The notes beneath the pieces were generated by a model. That model made no database searches. It saw only the letters and a program-made list of their open reading frames with translations, and was not told where the DNA came from. This document shows, piece by piece, positions 1-5,506 of a DNA stretch of 5,567 nucleotides. The position numbers and the translations under genes are program-made. Where the stretch lies: assembly GCA_028276205.1 (NCBI GenBank), contig JAPYWU010000097.1, positions 1-5,567 on the forward strand, in the 5' to 3' direction. Origin of the DNA: Dictyoglomaceae bacterium. Its GTDB lineage: Bacteria > Dictyoglomota > Dictyoglomia > Dictyoglomales > Dictyoglomaceae. Within the stretch, counting starts at the first letter, position 1. Each line of letters begins with the position of its first letter.

Positions 1-1
1 T

Positions 2-253
2 CCGAAGGAGATAGATTGGAAAGCCTTAGAAGAAGCAGCTAAAACAGGCTTTGTAATCACCTATGAAGATCATAATGTAAATACTGGAATTGGAAGTATC
101 ATTGCAGAAGCTCTCTTGGAAGGTGGATTCAAGGTAAAATTTAAAAAATTTGGAGTAAAAGAATATGGACTTTCTGGAAAACCAGATGCTCTTTATAAGA
201 TGCAAGGATTAGATGTAGATTCTGTAGTTGAAACCATATTAAAAGAGATATAA
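2..253 (+). CDS. Transketolase, C-terminal section (3' fragment)
   Basis: This is the last 83 codons of a forward gene truncated by the window's left edge; the frame runs from base 2 to the TAA at 251-253. The fragment matches the C-terminal domain of transketolase-type, thiamine-diphosphate-dependent enzymes. It has a hydrophobic strand followed by YEDHNVNTGIGS (fragment residues 21-32), an alpha-helix with AEALLEGG, then a KKFGVKEYGLSGKP segment and a closing helix that ends in ILKEI. In this superfamily the EDH-N-x-x-GG/GxGS motif marks the C-terminal domain. The short spacing and YGxSGxP ending resemble split transketolases, in which N- and C-terminal halves are separate genes. Whether this gene is split cannot be seen here. 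Expected role: two-carbon ketol transfer in the non-oxidative pentose phosphate pathway, in the cytoplasm. The related C-terminal domains of DXS or 2-oxoacid dehydrogenase E1-beta are less likely alternatives. The gene ends just before a strong hairpin terminator. Confidence 0.82.
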   Translation, partial: PKEIDWKALEEAAKTGFVITYEDHNVNTGIGSIIAEALLEGGFKVKFKKFGVKEYGLSGKPDALYKMQGLDVDSVVETILKEI

Positions 254-254
254 C

Positions 255-292
255 AAAATAAGGGGGGAAGAAAATCTTCTCCCCTTTATTTT
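255..292. terminator. Bidirectional intrinsic terminator between convergent genes
   Basis: The left arm 260-271 (AAGGGGGGAAGA) pairs with the right arm 275-286 (TCTTCTCCCCTT) to give 12 bp with one G-U pair and an AAA loop. Skipping base 287 as a bulge, the flanking AAAAT and ATTTT extend the stem further. A TATTTT tract follows the hairpin on both strands, so it can terminate the transketolase gene (forward, stop at 253) and the unknown gene (reverse, stop at 302). Confidence 0.85.
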
Positions 293-301
293 CCCCTTAA
301 A

Positions 302-1228
302 TTAATCTCTTCTAAATATATTTTCCTCTGTTGGTGGCCAAAGTATATTTTCTTCTTGTAATAAATTAAAGGTATAAAGCTCTAAATTTTCTGCCACTCT
401 TTCTTCCCTTTCTCTTATTGCCCTTAGAAGTCTTGCATAAACCCTTTCTATCTCTTTTGCAAGGAAATAAAGCTCTTCATTAGATTCTATTTTACAATTC
501 CATGTCTTCCTATCAAATTTAATACTTAATGGACCTTGATAACTTTCCAAAGGAATAAGCATAAGTTCTGCGGTATTTTGTCCCCATTTTTCTGCTAAAG
601 TTCGTGCAATAGCAGATAGTAATTTTTCTGAAAACTCTATAATCTTCTTTCTGGCTTCCTCTTCCCAAAGCTCTAAATAGTCTTTAACTTCAATAGTATC
701 AAGAGAATAGACACTTATAAATCCATAAGGAGGCAAAATTACAGGAGGTGGATTTGTAGGCTTTCCTTTTTTAAAGATCCAAAACTTAATTTCTTCTGCA
801 CTCCTGTATAAAACCACACCACTAAATTCTCTATTTTGAAGAGCGGAGAAAAATTTTGTAGGAATTATAGTATTAGCATCCAGATCTATATATAGAGGAG
901 TCCCCACATATATGGCAGAAAGAACAAGTATGAGAACTTTATCAGTAGGGTAATAAGTGATTCTACCAAATCCTTGTTGAATCTGCCTCATAATAAAATC
1001 TACTGCTTCTATTCCTTCCATTGCTCTATTATTCTGTACCTTCGCAAAAAACGCCTTTCCTTCATAAACAAAAATTGCTCCTTTGTATTCTTCATCAGTA
1101 TAAAGAATTACCCCTGTTGAGTTCTCCTTTCTTAACTTCTTGATAAATCTTTCTGCATTTAATAAAGCTGCAGGAAGGTTCTCAAACTCAGGCTTTACTC
1201 TTTCTAAAAGATACATAAACTCTTTCAT
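302..1228 (-). CDS. Hypothetical protein with duplicated PATAN/DUF4388-like module
   Basis: I do not recognise this 308-aa protein as a named family. The ATG at 1228 is preceded on the reverse strand by GGGGGAAG (1232-1239), a reasonable if atypical Shine-Dalgarno at a short distance. There is no signal peptide and no clear membrane segment, so it is probably cytoplasmic. Residues 25-64 and 123-162 align without gaps: F..xL, then S/T-G-V-[IV]-L-Y, a conserved Glu, and x-x-G-K (GVILY at 39-43 versus GVVLY at 137-141; GK at 57-58 versus GK at 155-156). This pattern, a helix followed by a GVV strand, a hydrophobic strand and a turn with GK, resembles PATAN/DUF4388-type domains found in bacterial signalling or gliding-related proteins, but that match is by eye only. 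Residues 181-215 and 250-285 are charged and probably helical, with coiled-coil character in the second. The C-terminus (ILWPPTEENIFRRD) is distinctive. It is divergent from hisJ and convergent with the transketolase gene, so it is probably monocistronic. No function is assigned. Confidence 0.85.
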   Translation of the reverse strand: MKEFMYLLERVKPEFENLPAALLNAERFIKKLRKENSTGVILYTDEEYKGAIFVYEGKAFFAKVQNNRAMEGIEAVDFIMRQIQQGFGRITYYPTDKVLILVLSAIYVGTPLYIDLDANTIIPTKFFSALQNREFSGVVLYRSAEEIKFWIFKKGKPTNPPPVILPPYGFISVYSLDTIEVKDYLELWEEEARKKIIEFSEKLLSAIARTLAEKWGQNTAELMLIPLESYQGPLSIKFDRKTWNCKIESNEELYFLAKEIERVYARLLRAIREREERVAENLELYTFNLLQEENILWPPTEENIFRRD

Positions 1229-1277
1229 AATCTTCCCCCAAATAAATAAAAATCCCTAATGAAAGTTTAGCATATAT

Positions 1278-1286
1278 TGTTATAAA
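1278..1286 (+). promoter_or_regulatory. Candidate extended -10 for the hisJ-tldD-tldE operon
   Basis: TGTTATAAA at 1278-1286 reads as an extended -10 (TGn plus TATAAA) without a good -35 box at 16-18 bp upstream. Transcription would begin near 1293 and leave a leader of about 55 nt before the ATG at 1349. It overlaps the candidate reverse-strand -10, so the two divergent transcription units could compete. Base composition makes this weak evidence. Confidence 0.28.
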
Positions 1287-1305
1287 ATAAAAGATGTTAT
1301 GTAAA
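1279..1305 (-). promoter_or_regulatory. Candidate promoter for the reverse hypothetical gene
   Basis: Read on the reverse strand, TTTACA (1300-1305) is followed after 15 bp by TATAAC (1279-1284). The boxes are close to consensus, but the spacer is short and the region is so AT-rich that chance matches are expected. It would give a leader of roughly 45 nt before the ATG at 1228. This is a tentative assignment. Confidence 0.25.
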
Positions 1306-1329
1306 AAAATATAAAAATTAAAAAAGATT

Positions 1330-1335
1330 GGAGGT
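1330..1335 (+). promoter_or_regulatory. Ribosome binding site deciding the hisJ start
   Basis: GGAGGT is the only good Shine-Dalgarno upstream of the phosphatase. It lies just inside the longest reading frame, which opens at a TTG at 1328, so that TTG cannot use it. The first in-frame ATG downstream is at 1349, 13 nt away, which is longer than usual; a second ATG follows at 1352. The site therefore favours 1349 (or 1352) as the start. Confidence 0.6.
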
Positions 1336-1348
1336 AATAGATTATAAA

Positions 1349-2161
1349 ATGATGATAGACTACCATATGCATCTTGAAAGAGGACCTTTTGATGAAAATT
1401 GGTGGTTAAAGTTTTTGGAAGAAGAGAAAAAGAAAAATATACAGGAAATAGGCATCACAGAGCATGGCCATAGATTTAAAGAATTTAGACCTATTTATGA
1501 TCACATTCCTATTACTGCCCCATGGTGTGATAGTAACTTAGAAGAATACCGAGAGTTTACTACTTTTTTGAAAGAGAAATACAAGATTAAGGTAGGAGTT
1601 GAAATGGATTACTTCCCTGAAAAAGAAAAAGAGATAAAAGAACTTCTTGAAGAATATAACTTTTTTGATTATGTGTTAGGATCGGTACATTTCATTGATC
1701 ATGGTTTTGGATTTGATATAGATCCCAACGATCCAAGATGGACTGAAAAGGATATAGAAGAAATTTTTGAAGATTATTTTGATAAAGTAGAAAGGATGAT
1801 AAAGAGTAACCTCTATGATGTAATTGCCCATTTGGATCTTGTAAAACTTTGGGGTGGAAGAACACCTAAGAACATTTCATCTATATATGAAAGGATATCA
1901 AAAGTAATTATAAGTTCACAAATGTCATTGGAGCTAAACACTGCTGGATGGAGAAAACCAGTCAAAGAATTGTATCCGTCCCCTGAATTTTTAAAAATTA
2001 TCTCTCCATATAACATACCTCTAACCTTTGGGGCTGATGCTCACACCCCTGAAGATGCAGGAAGAGACATAGAAAAAGCTTATCAGCTTGCAAAAGATTT
2101 AGGTTTTAAAAAAATATCCATCTTTGAGAAAAGAAAAAGAATTTTAATAGATCTTCAATGA
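1349..2161 (+). CDS. hisJ: Histidinol-phosphatase, PHP family (HisJ/HisK type)
   Basis: This 270-aa PHP-superfamily phosphoesterase is predicted to hydrolyse L-histidinol phosphate to L-histidinol, the penultimate step unit of histidine biosynthesis, in the cytoplasm. Metal-ligand motifs appear in the expected order: DYHMH (residues 4-8), TEH (37-39), E85 in GVEMD, SVHF with H114, AHLD with H161, and GADAH (228-232). The ELNTAGWRKP...YPSPEFL segment (195-214) is typical of the HisJ-type branch rather than of DNA polymerase PHP domains. Length is normal for the family. The start at ATG 1349 is chosen because GGAGGT at 1330-1335 lies upstream and the protein then begins directly with the PHP strand. 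A longer TTG start at 1328 (277 aa) has no proper ribosome binding site. The gene's stop overlaps the ATG at 2158, so it is probably translationally coupled to tldD. No other his genes are visible, so a different phosphate-ester substrate is possible. Confidence 0.85.
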   Translation: MMIDYHMHLERGPFDENWWLKFLEEEKKKNIQEIGITEHGHRFKEFRPIYDHIPITAPWCDSNLEEYREFTTFLKEKYKIKVGVEMDYFPEKEKEIKELLEEYNFFDYVLGSVHFIDHGFGFDIDPNDPRWTEKDIEEIFEDYFDKVERMIKSNLYDVIAHLDLVKLWGGRTPKNISSIYERISKVIISSQMSLELNTAGWRKPVKELYPSPEFLKIISPYNIPLTFGADAHTPEDAGRDIEKAYQLAKDLGFKKISIFEKRKRILIDLQ

Positions 2162-2163
2162 AA

Positions 2164-2171
2164 GGAGTGAG
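2164..2171 (+). promoter_or_regulatory. Ribosome binding site favouring a TTG start for tldD
   Basis: GGAGTGAG, part of a longer AAAGGAGTGAG, sits 8 nt from GGAG to an in-frame TTG at 2176. It lies downstream of the ATG at 2158 that overlaps the hisJ stop (ATGA). No comparable ribosome binding site precedes that ATG, so the TTG is the better-supported start, although re-initiation at 2158 is not excluded. Confidence 0.55.
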
Positions 2172-2175
2172 AAAT

Positions 2176-3609
2176 TTGATTGAAACTGGGAAAGAGATAT
2201 TAAATTACATCTCTCGTCTTGGCGTGGATTATGCAGATGTAAGAATTGTAAAAAGACTCAGAGAGGAGATTGAAGTTAAAAATGGAATTTTAGAAACAGC
2301 AGTAAAAAACGAAACCTATGGATATGGGATCAGGGTACTCTATAATGGAGCATGGGGATTTGCATCTTCCTTTGACTTCTCCCAATACAAAAACATAGCA
2401 GAAAAAGCCTTAATGATAGCTAAAGCAAGCGCTAAAACCAATAAAAAAAGGGTAACTTTAGCTCCCGCAGAAATTATAAAAGCTAAATGGAGCAATAGCT
2501 ACAAAATAGATCCATTTTTAGTACCTTTTGAAAAAAAACTGGATCTCCTTTTTACAGCTGATAAAATTATGAGAGAGGTTAAAGGCATTACCCTTACAGA
2601 GTCTTCTCTATCATTTTTTAAAGAAGAGAAAGTTTTCTTAAGTAGTGAAGGAACAGAAATAGAACAGAGTATATTAGAAAGCGGTGGTGGAATTACTGCC
2701 TATGCAATTGAAGGAAGCGACATACAAAGAAGATCCTATCCTAATTCTTTTGGGGGAGATTTTAGAAAAGGTGGATGGGAATTTATTGAGGAATTGGACC
2801 TTGTTGGGCATGCAGAAAAAATAGCAAAAGAAGCAGTTAGCCTCCTTTCTGCAGAACCTTTACCCGAAATGGTAACTACTCTTATTTTAGATGGAACCCA
2901 ATTAGCTTTACAGGTACATGAATCTTGTGGACATCCTACTGAACTTGATAGGGTATTAGGAATGGAGGCAAGTTTTGCAGGAACAAGCTTTTTAACCTTA
3001 GACAAAAGAGGCAATTTCCAATATGGATCAGAGATTGTAAATATTGTAGCGGATGCAACTCATCCTTATGGCTTGGGAAGTTTTGGATATGATGATGAAG
3101 GAATACCTGCCCAAAGAAGCTTCTTAGTAAAGAACGGTATTTTCGTAGGATACTTAACCTCAAGAGAAACAGCAACCATATTAGGAGAAAAATCAAATGG
3201 TACTATGAGAGCCGATGGTTGGAATAGAATTCCTATTATAAGAATGACAAACATTAATCTCCTTCCCGGAAATATACCTTTTGAGGATTTAATAGCCTCT
3301 ACAGAAGAGGGAGTTTACATGGCAGTGAATAAAAACTGGTCAATAGATGATAAAAGATTGAATTTTCATTTTGGTTGTGAGATAGCTTATGAAATAAAAG
3401 ATGGAAAGATAGGCAAGATTTATAAAAATCCATATTATACAGGTATTACCTATGAATTTTGGAGAAGTTGTGATGCTATAGCTGATGAAAAATCTTGGAG
3501 AGTCTGGGGAGTACCAAATTGTGGAAAGGGAGAACCTATGCAAGTAGCCAGAGTTGGGCATGGTGTATCTCCTGCAAGATTTCGTAAAGTAAAGGTAGGT
3601 GGTAAATAA
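2176..3609 (+). CDS. tldD: TldD, zinc metalloprotease subunit of TldD/TldE
   Basis: This is the catalytic subunit of the TldD/TldE (PmbA) protease, peptidase family U62. The family cleaves unstructured peptides; in Enterobacteria it matures microcin B17 and degrades CcdA. From the TTG at 2176 the protein is 477 aa. It opens with a helix and the YADVR strand typical of the family N-domain. The zinc motif HESCGH is at residues 248-253 (H248, E249, H253), and the third ligand is probably C449 in the late NCGKGEPMQ segment, as in the E. coli enzyme. Other family landmarks include TELDRVLGMEASFAGTSFL after the motif, and GSFGYDDEG followed by SNGTMRADG. The alternative ATG at 2158 adds six residues (483 aa) but lacks a ribosome binding site. 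The last base of the TAA stop is shared with the tldE ATG, implying tight coupling. The active site looks intact. The native substrate is unknown, since no precursor peptide or toxin-antitoxin gene is in view. Confidence 0.93.
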   Translation: MIETGKEILNYISRLGVDYADVRIVKRLREEIEVKNGILETAVKNETYGYGIRVLYNGAWGFASSFDFSQYKNIAEKALMIAKASAKTNKKRVTLAPAEIIKAKWSNSYKIDPFLVPFEKKLDLLFTADKIMREVKGITLTESSLSFFKEEKVFLSSEGTEIEQSILESGGGITAYAIEGSDIQRRSYPNSFGGDFRKGGWEFIEELDLVGHAEKIAKEAVSLLSAEPLPEMVTTLILDGTQLALQVHESCGHPTELDRVLGMEASFAGTSFLTLDKRGNFQYGSEIVNIVADATHPYGLGSFGYDDEGIPAQRSFLVKNGIFVGYLTSRETATILGEKSNGTMRADGWNRIPIIRMTNINLLPGNIPFEDLIASTEEGVYMAVNKNWSIDDKRLNFHFGCEIAYEIKDGKIGKIYKNPYYTGITYEFWRSCDAIADEKSWRVWGVPNCGKGEPMQVARVGHGVSPARFRKVKVGGK

Positions 3610-4928
3610 TGTGGGGAGAAGATAGAGCATTAAGTTTTCTTAAAAATTTAATCAAGAAACTGCCTTATGAAAGAAAAGAAGTATGTTTACATATAAATTC
3701 TCAAGAATTAACAAGATATGCTAATAATATTATTCATCAAAATGTGGCTGAAGAAAATTTAAATCTATATATAAGAGTAGGTGAAGGAAAGAAAAAGGTT
3801 GCCATATCTACCAGTAATTTAGAAGAAAAAAGCTTAGAAAATCTTATCAAAGATTTGGATATTTTACTAAAAAGCCAACCTGATACAGAAGAATTATATC
3901 TGCCAGATCCAGAACCTATTCCCAGCTATGAGAAAAAGACTTTTGAACCCTCCCCAGAAAAAAGAGCAGACATTGTTAAAAAATTCATAGATAAAGCTGA
4001 AAAAAATAATTTAAATACCTTTGGAGCAATATCAGAAGAAATAGGAGAAATAGCAGTAGTAAACTCAAAAGGATTAGAATCATATGGAACTTACGCCTAT
4101 TCTCATGGGAAGGTTATGTATATGGGGGATGGATCTGGATATCAAGAAGAAATAGGGAAAGATGTAGATAGTATAGACTATGAATCCCTCTCAGAAAGAG
4201 CCCTTCAAAAATGTATAGATAGCAAAAACCCTCAAGAAATAGACCCAGGAATTTACACTGTAATTCTTGAACCTTTGGCAGTAGGCGAACTTTTAGAACA
4301 AATAGCCTATTTTGGTTTTTCAGCTAAAGCTGTACAAGAAAAAAGATCTTTTATATCTATATATCAAGGGCAAAAAATATTTAAAGATAATATAACCATC
4401 TATGACAATGGCTATGATCCTAACGGAATAATATTTCCTATAGATTTTGAAGGAGTACCCAAAAAACATGTGGATCTTATTAAAAATGGTGTAGTAATGG
4501 GACCTGTATATGATACCTCAACCGCGGTAAAAGAAGGAAAAAAATCCACAGGTCATGCCCTTCCCCCACCATCTACCTATCCCCTACCTTTTAATCTCTT
4601 CTTTGTTGCAGGAGAAAAACCATTAAACAAAATTATATCTGAAACAGAAAAGGGAATACTTGTTACAAGGTTCCATTATGTCAATGCCTTCTTAGATCCT
4701 ATTAGAGTTTTAGCTACTGGGATGACAAGAGATGGTACATTTCTTATAGAGAATGGAAAAATTACAAAACCTCTTAAAAACTTAAGATTTACCCAAAGTT
4801 TTCTTGAAGTCCTTAGCAATGTAGAAGAGATCTCAAAAGAAACATATTTAATACCCAATATAGGCTTTGCAAGAGTACCAGCAATTAAGGTTTCAGAATT
4901 TAATTTTACAGGTAAAACAGAATTTTAA
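3609..4928 (+). CDS. tldE: TldE/PmbA, non-catalytic partner of TldD
   Basis: This 439-aa homologue of TldD lacks HExxxH, as expected for TldE (PmbA), the subunit that assembles with TldD to enclose the proteolytic chamber. Visible landmarks are RYANNIIHQN (36-45), family-typical of the N-domain; VNSKGLESYG (151-160); ILEPLAVGELLEQI (219-232); IDFEGVPKKHVDLIKNGV (278-295); STGHALPPPS (313-322); and TRFHYVNAFLDPI followed by TGMTRDGTFLIENGKI (353-385). The last block places it in the divergent TldE branch common in thermophiles and archaea rather than the E. coli PmbA type; this is judged from memory of the family. The ATG at 3609 follows AGGTGGT (3597-3603) at 5 nt and overlaps the tldD stop by one base (TAATG), which suits the equal expression needed for a heteromeric complex. 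The stop TAA (4926-4928) lies inside the A-run that encodes the U-tract of the opposite-strand hsp20 terminator. Confidence 0.92.
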   Translation: MWGEDRALSFLKNLIKKLPYERKEVCLHINSQELTRYANNIIHQNVAEENLNLYIRVGEGKKKVAISTSNLEEKSLENLIKDLDILLKSQPDTEELYLPDPEPIPSYEKKTFEPSPEKRADIVKKFIDKAEKNNLNTFGAISEEIGEIAVVNSKGLESYGTYAYSHGKVMYMGDGSGYQEEIGKDVDSIDYESLSERALQKCIDSKNPQEIDPGIYTVILEPLAVGELLEQIAYFGFSAKAVQEKRSFISIYQGQKIFKDNITIYDNGYDPNGIIFPIDFEGVPKKHVDLIKNGVVMGPVYDTSTAVKEGKKSTGHALPPPSTYPLPFNLFFVAGEKPLNKIISETEKGILVTRFHYVNAFLDPIRVLATGMTRDGTFLIENGKITKPLKNLRFTQSFLEVLSNVEEISKETYLIPNIGFARVPAIKVSEFNFTGKTEF

Positions 4929-4960
4929 AAAAATATGGGGGAGAGAAAATCTCTCCCCCA
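4927..4960 (-). terminator. Intrinsic terminator of hsp20
   Basis: The arms TGGGGGAGAGA (4936-4946) and TCTCTCCCCCA (4950-4960) form a perfect 11-bp stem with a 3-nt loop. Read on the reverse strand, the stem is followed by TATTTTTTT (4935 down to 4927), an ideal U-tract, 14 nt beyond the hsp20 stop. Read forward, the tail is AAAATGCC, which is not a U-tract, so termination of tldE here would be weak or would rely on another mechanism. Confidence 0.9.
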
Positions 4961-4974
4961 AAATGCCTTATTAA

Positions 4975-5427
4975 TTACTTTTCTTCTTTAATCTTAATCT
5001 TAATTCCTTCTATCTTTTCAGGTTTAGCCTTTGGTAATGTTAAGGTAAGTACTCCGTTCTTATATACAGCCTCACTTTTATCAGGTACTACAGGCTTTGG
5101 TAGATCTATTCTTCTATAGATCCTGCCAAGTCTTCTTTCTTTTCTATAGAAGTTCTCTTTCTTTACTTCTTCCTCTTCCTTAGTTTCTCCCTGGATAACT
5201 ACACTGTCTTCTGTTACGCTGATATCTACATCCTCTGGTTTGAATCCAGGGAGTTCAACTTTTAATACTATATTTTCATCAGTTTCATACATATCTATAG
5301 CTGGGGCAAAACTCCCTCTTCTTTCCTCAACAACTCCTGGCTCTCCGAAGAATTCGGAGAATAATCTATCCATTTCTCTTTGGAGATGTCTAATTTCTTC
5401 AAAGGGATCCCAATATCTTCTTAACAT
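4975..5427 (-). CDS. hsp20: Small heat shock protein, Hsp20/alpha-crystallin family
   Basis: This 150-aa ATP-independent holdase chaperone binds unfolding proteins during heat stress and forms cytoplasmic oligomers. The N-terminal arm has the bacterial signature WDPFEEIRHLQREMDRLF (residues 6-23). The alpha-crystallin domain spans about 40-133: APAIDMYETDENIVLKVELPGF, DVDIS..EDSVVIQGE, a very acidic/basic loop (81-100), RRIDLP, then the hallmark GVLTLTLPK (125-133). The C-terminal tail carries an I-x-I docking motif (IKIKI, 142-146), needed in this family for oligomer assembly. Length is normal. The ATG at 5427 follows GGAGGTGA (5432-5439) at ideal spacing. The gene is monocistronic: it has its own promoter at 5479-5506 and terminator at 4927-4960. 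No CIRCE element (TTAGCACTC-N9-GAGTGCTAA) was seen, so HrcA control is not indicated. Confidence 0.96.
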   Translation of the reverse strand: MLRRYWDPFEEIRHLQREMDRLFSEFFGEPGVVEERRGSFAPAIDMYETDENIVLKVELPGFKPEDVDISVTEDSVVIQGETKEEEEVKKENFYRKERRLGRIYRRIDLPKPVVPDKSEAVYKNGVLTLTLPKAKPEKIEGIKIKIKEEK

Positions 5428-5431
5428 AATC

Positions 5432-5439
5432 TCACCTCC
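5432..5439 (-). promoter_or_regulatory. Strong ribosome binding site of hsp20
   Basis: On the reverse strand GGAGGTGA is fully complementary to the usual 3' end of bacterial 16S rRNA. It lies a few bases before the ATG at 5427 and fixes the start. It can also be drawn in a weak hairpin with the leader just upstream (5440-5454); see the findings. Confidence 0.85.
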
Positions 5440-5478
5440 CTCATTGGAATTTGATATATATTCATTTTTTCTATATAT

Positions 5479-5506
5479 ATTATATAGCCATAAAAAATTT
5501 TGTCAA
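5479..5506 (-). promoter_or_regulatory. Consensus sigma-70/A promoter of hsp20
   Basis: On the reverse strand a perfect -35 TTGACA (5501-5506) and a perfect -10 TATAAT (5479-5484) are separated by 16 bp. Transcription should start near 5472, giving a leader of about 45 nt. A full-consensus housekeeping promoter on a heat-shock gene suggests high basal expression, repression by a factor not identified here, or post-transcriptional control. Confidence 0.9.

Noticed and set aside
1229..1348. Possible riboswitch or T-box in the leader upstream of hisJ
   Set aside because: The leader is short and almost entirely A/T, with no stable stem or conserved aptamer core.
1813..2016. Reverse-strand open frame inside hisJ
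   Set aside because: It lies wholly within a well-supported gene with intact PHP motifs, has no family resemblance and no good ribosome binding site.
2736..3254. Several overlapping reverse-strand open frames inside tldD
   Set aside because: They are antisense to a conserved coding region containing the zinc motif. Their translations are low-complexity Leu/Ser/Phe-rich, typical of shadow frames.
3340..3630. Reverse-strand open frame across the tldD-tldE junction
   Set aside because: It is antisense to conserved C-terminal TldD sequence, and the translation resembles no known protein.
4676..4858. Reverse-strand open frame inside tldE
   Set aside because: It is a short antisense frame over a conserved block of TldE, without its own start signals.
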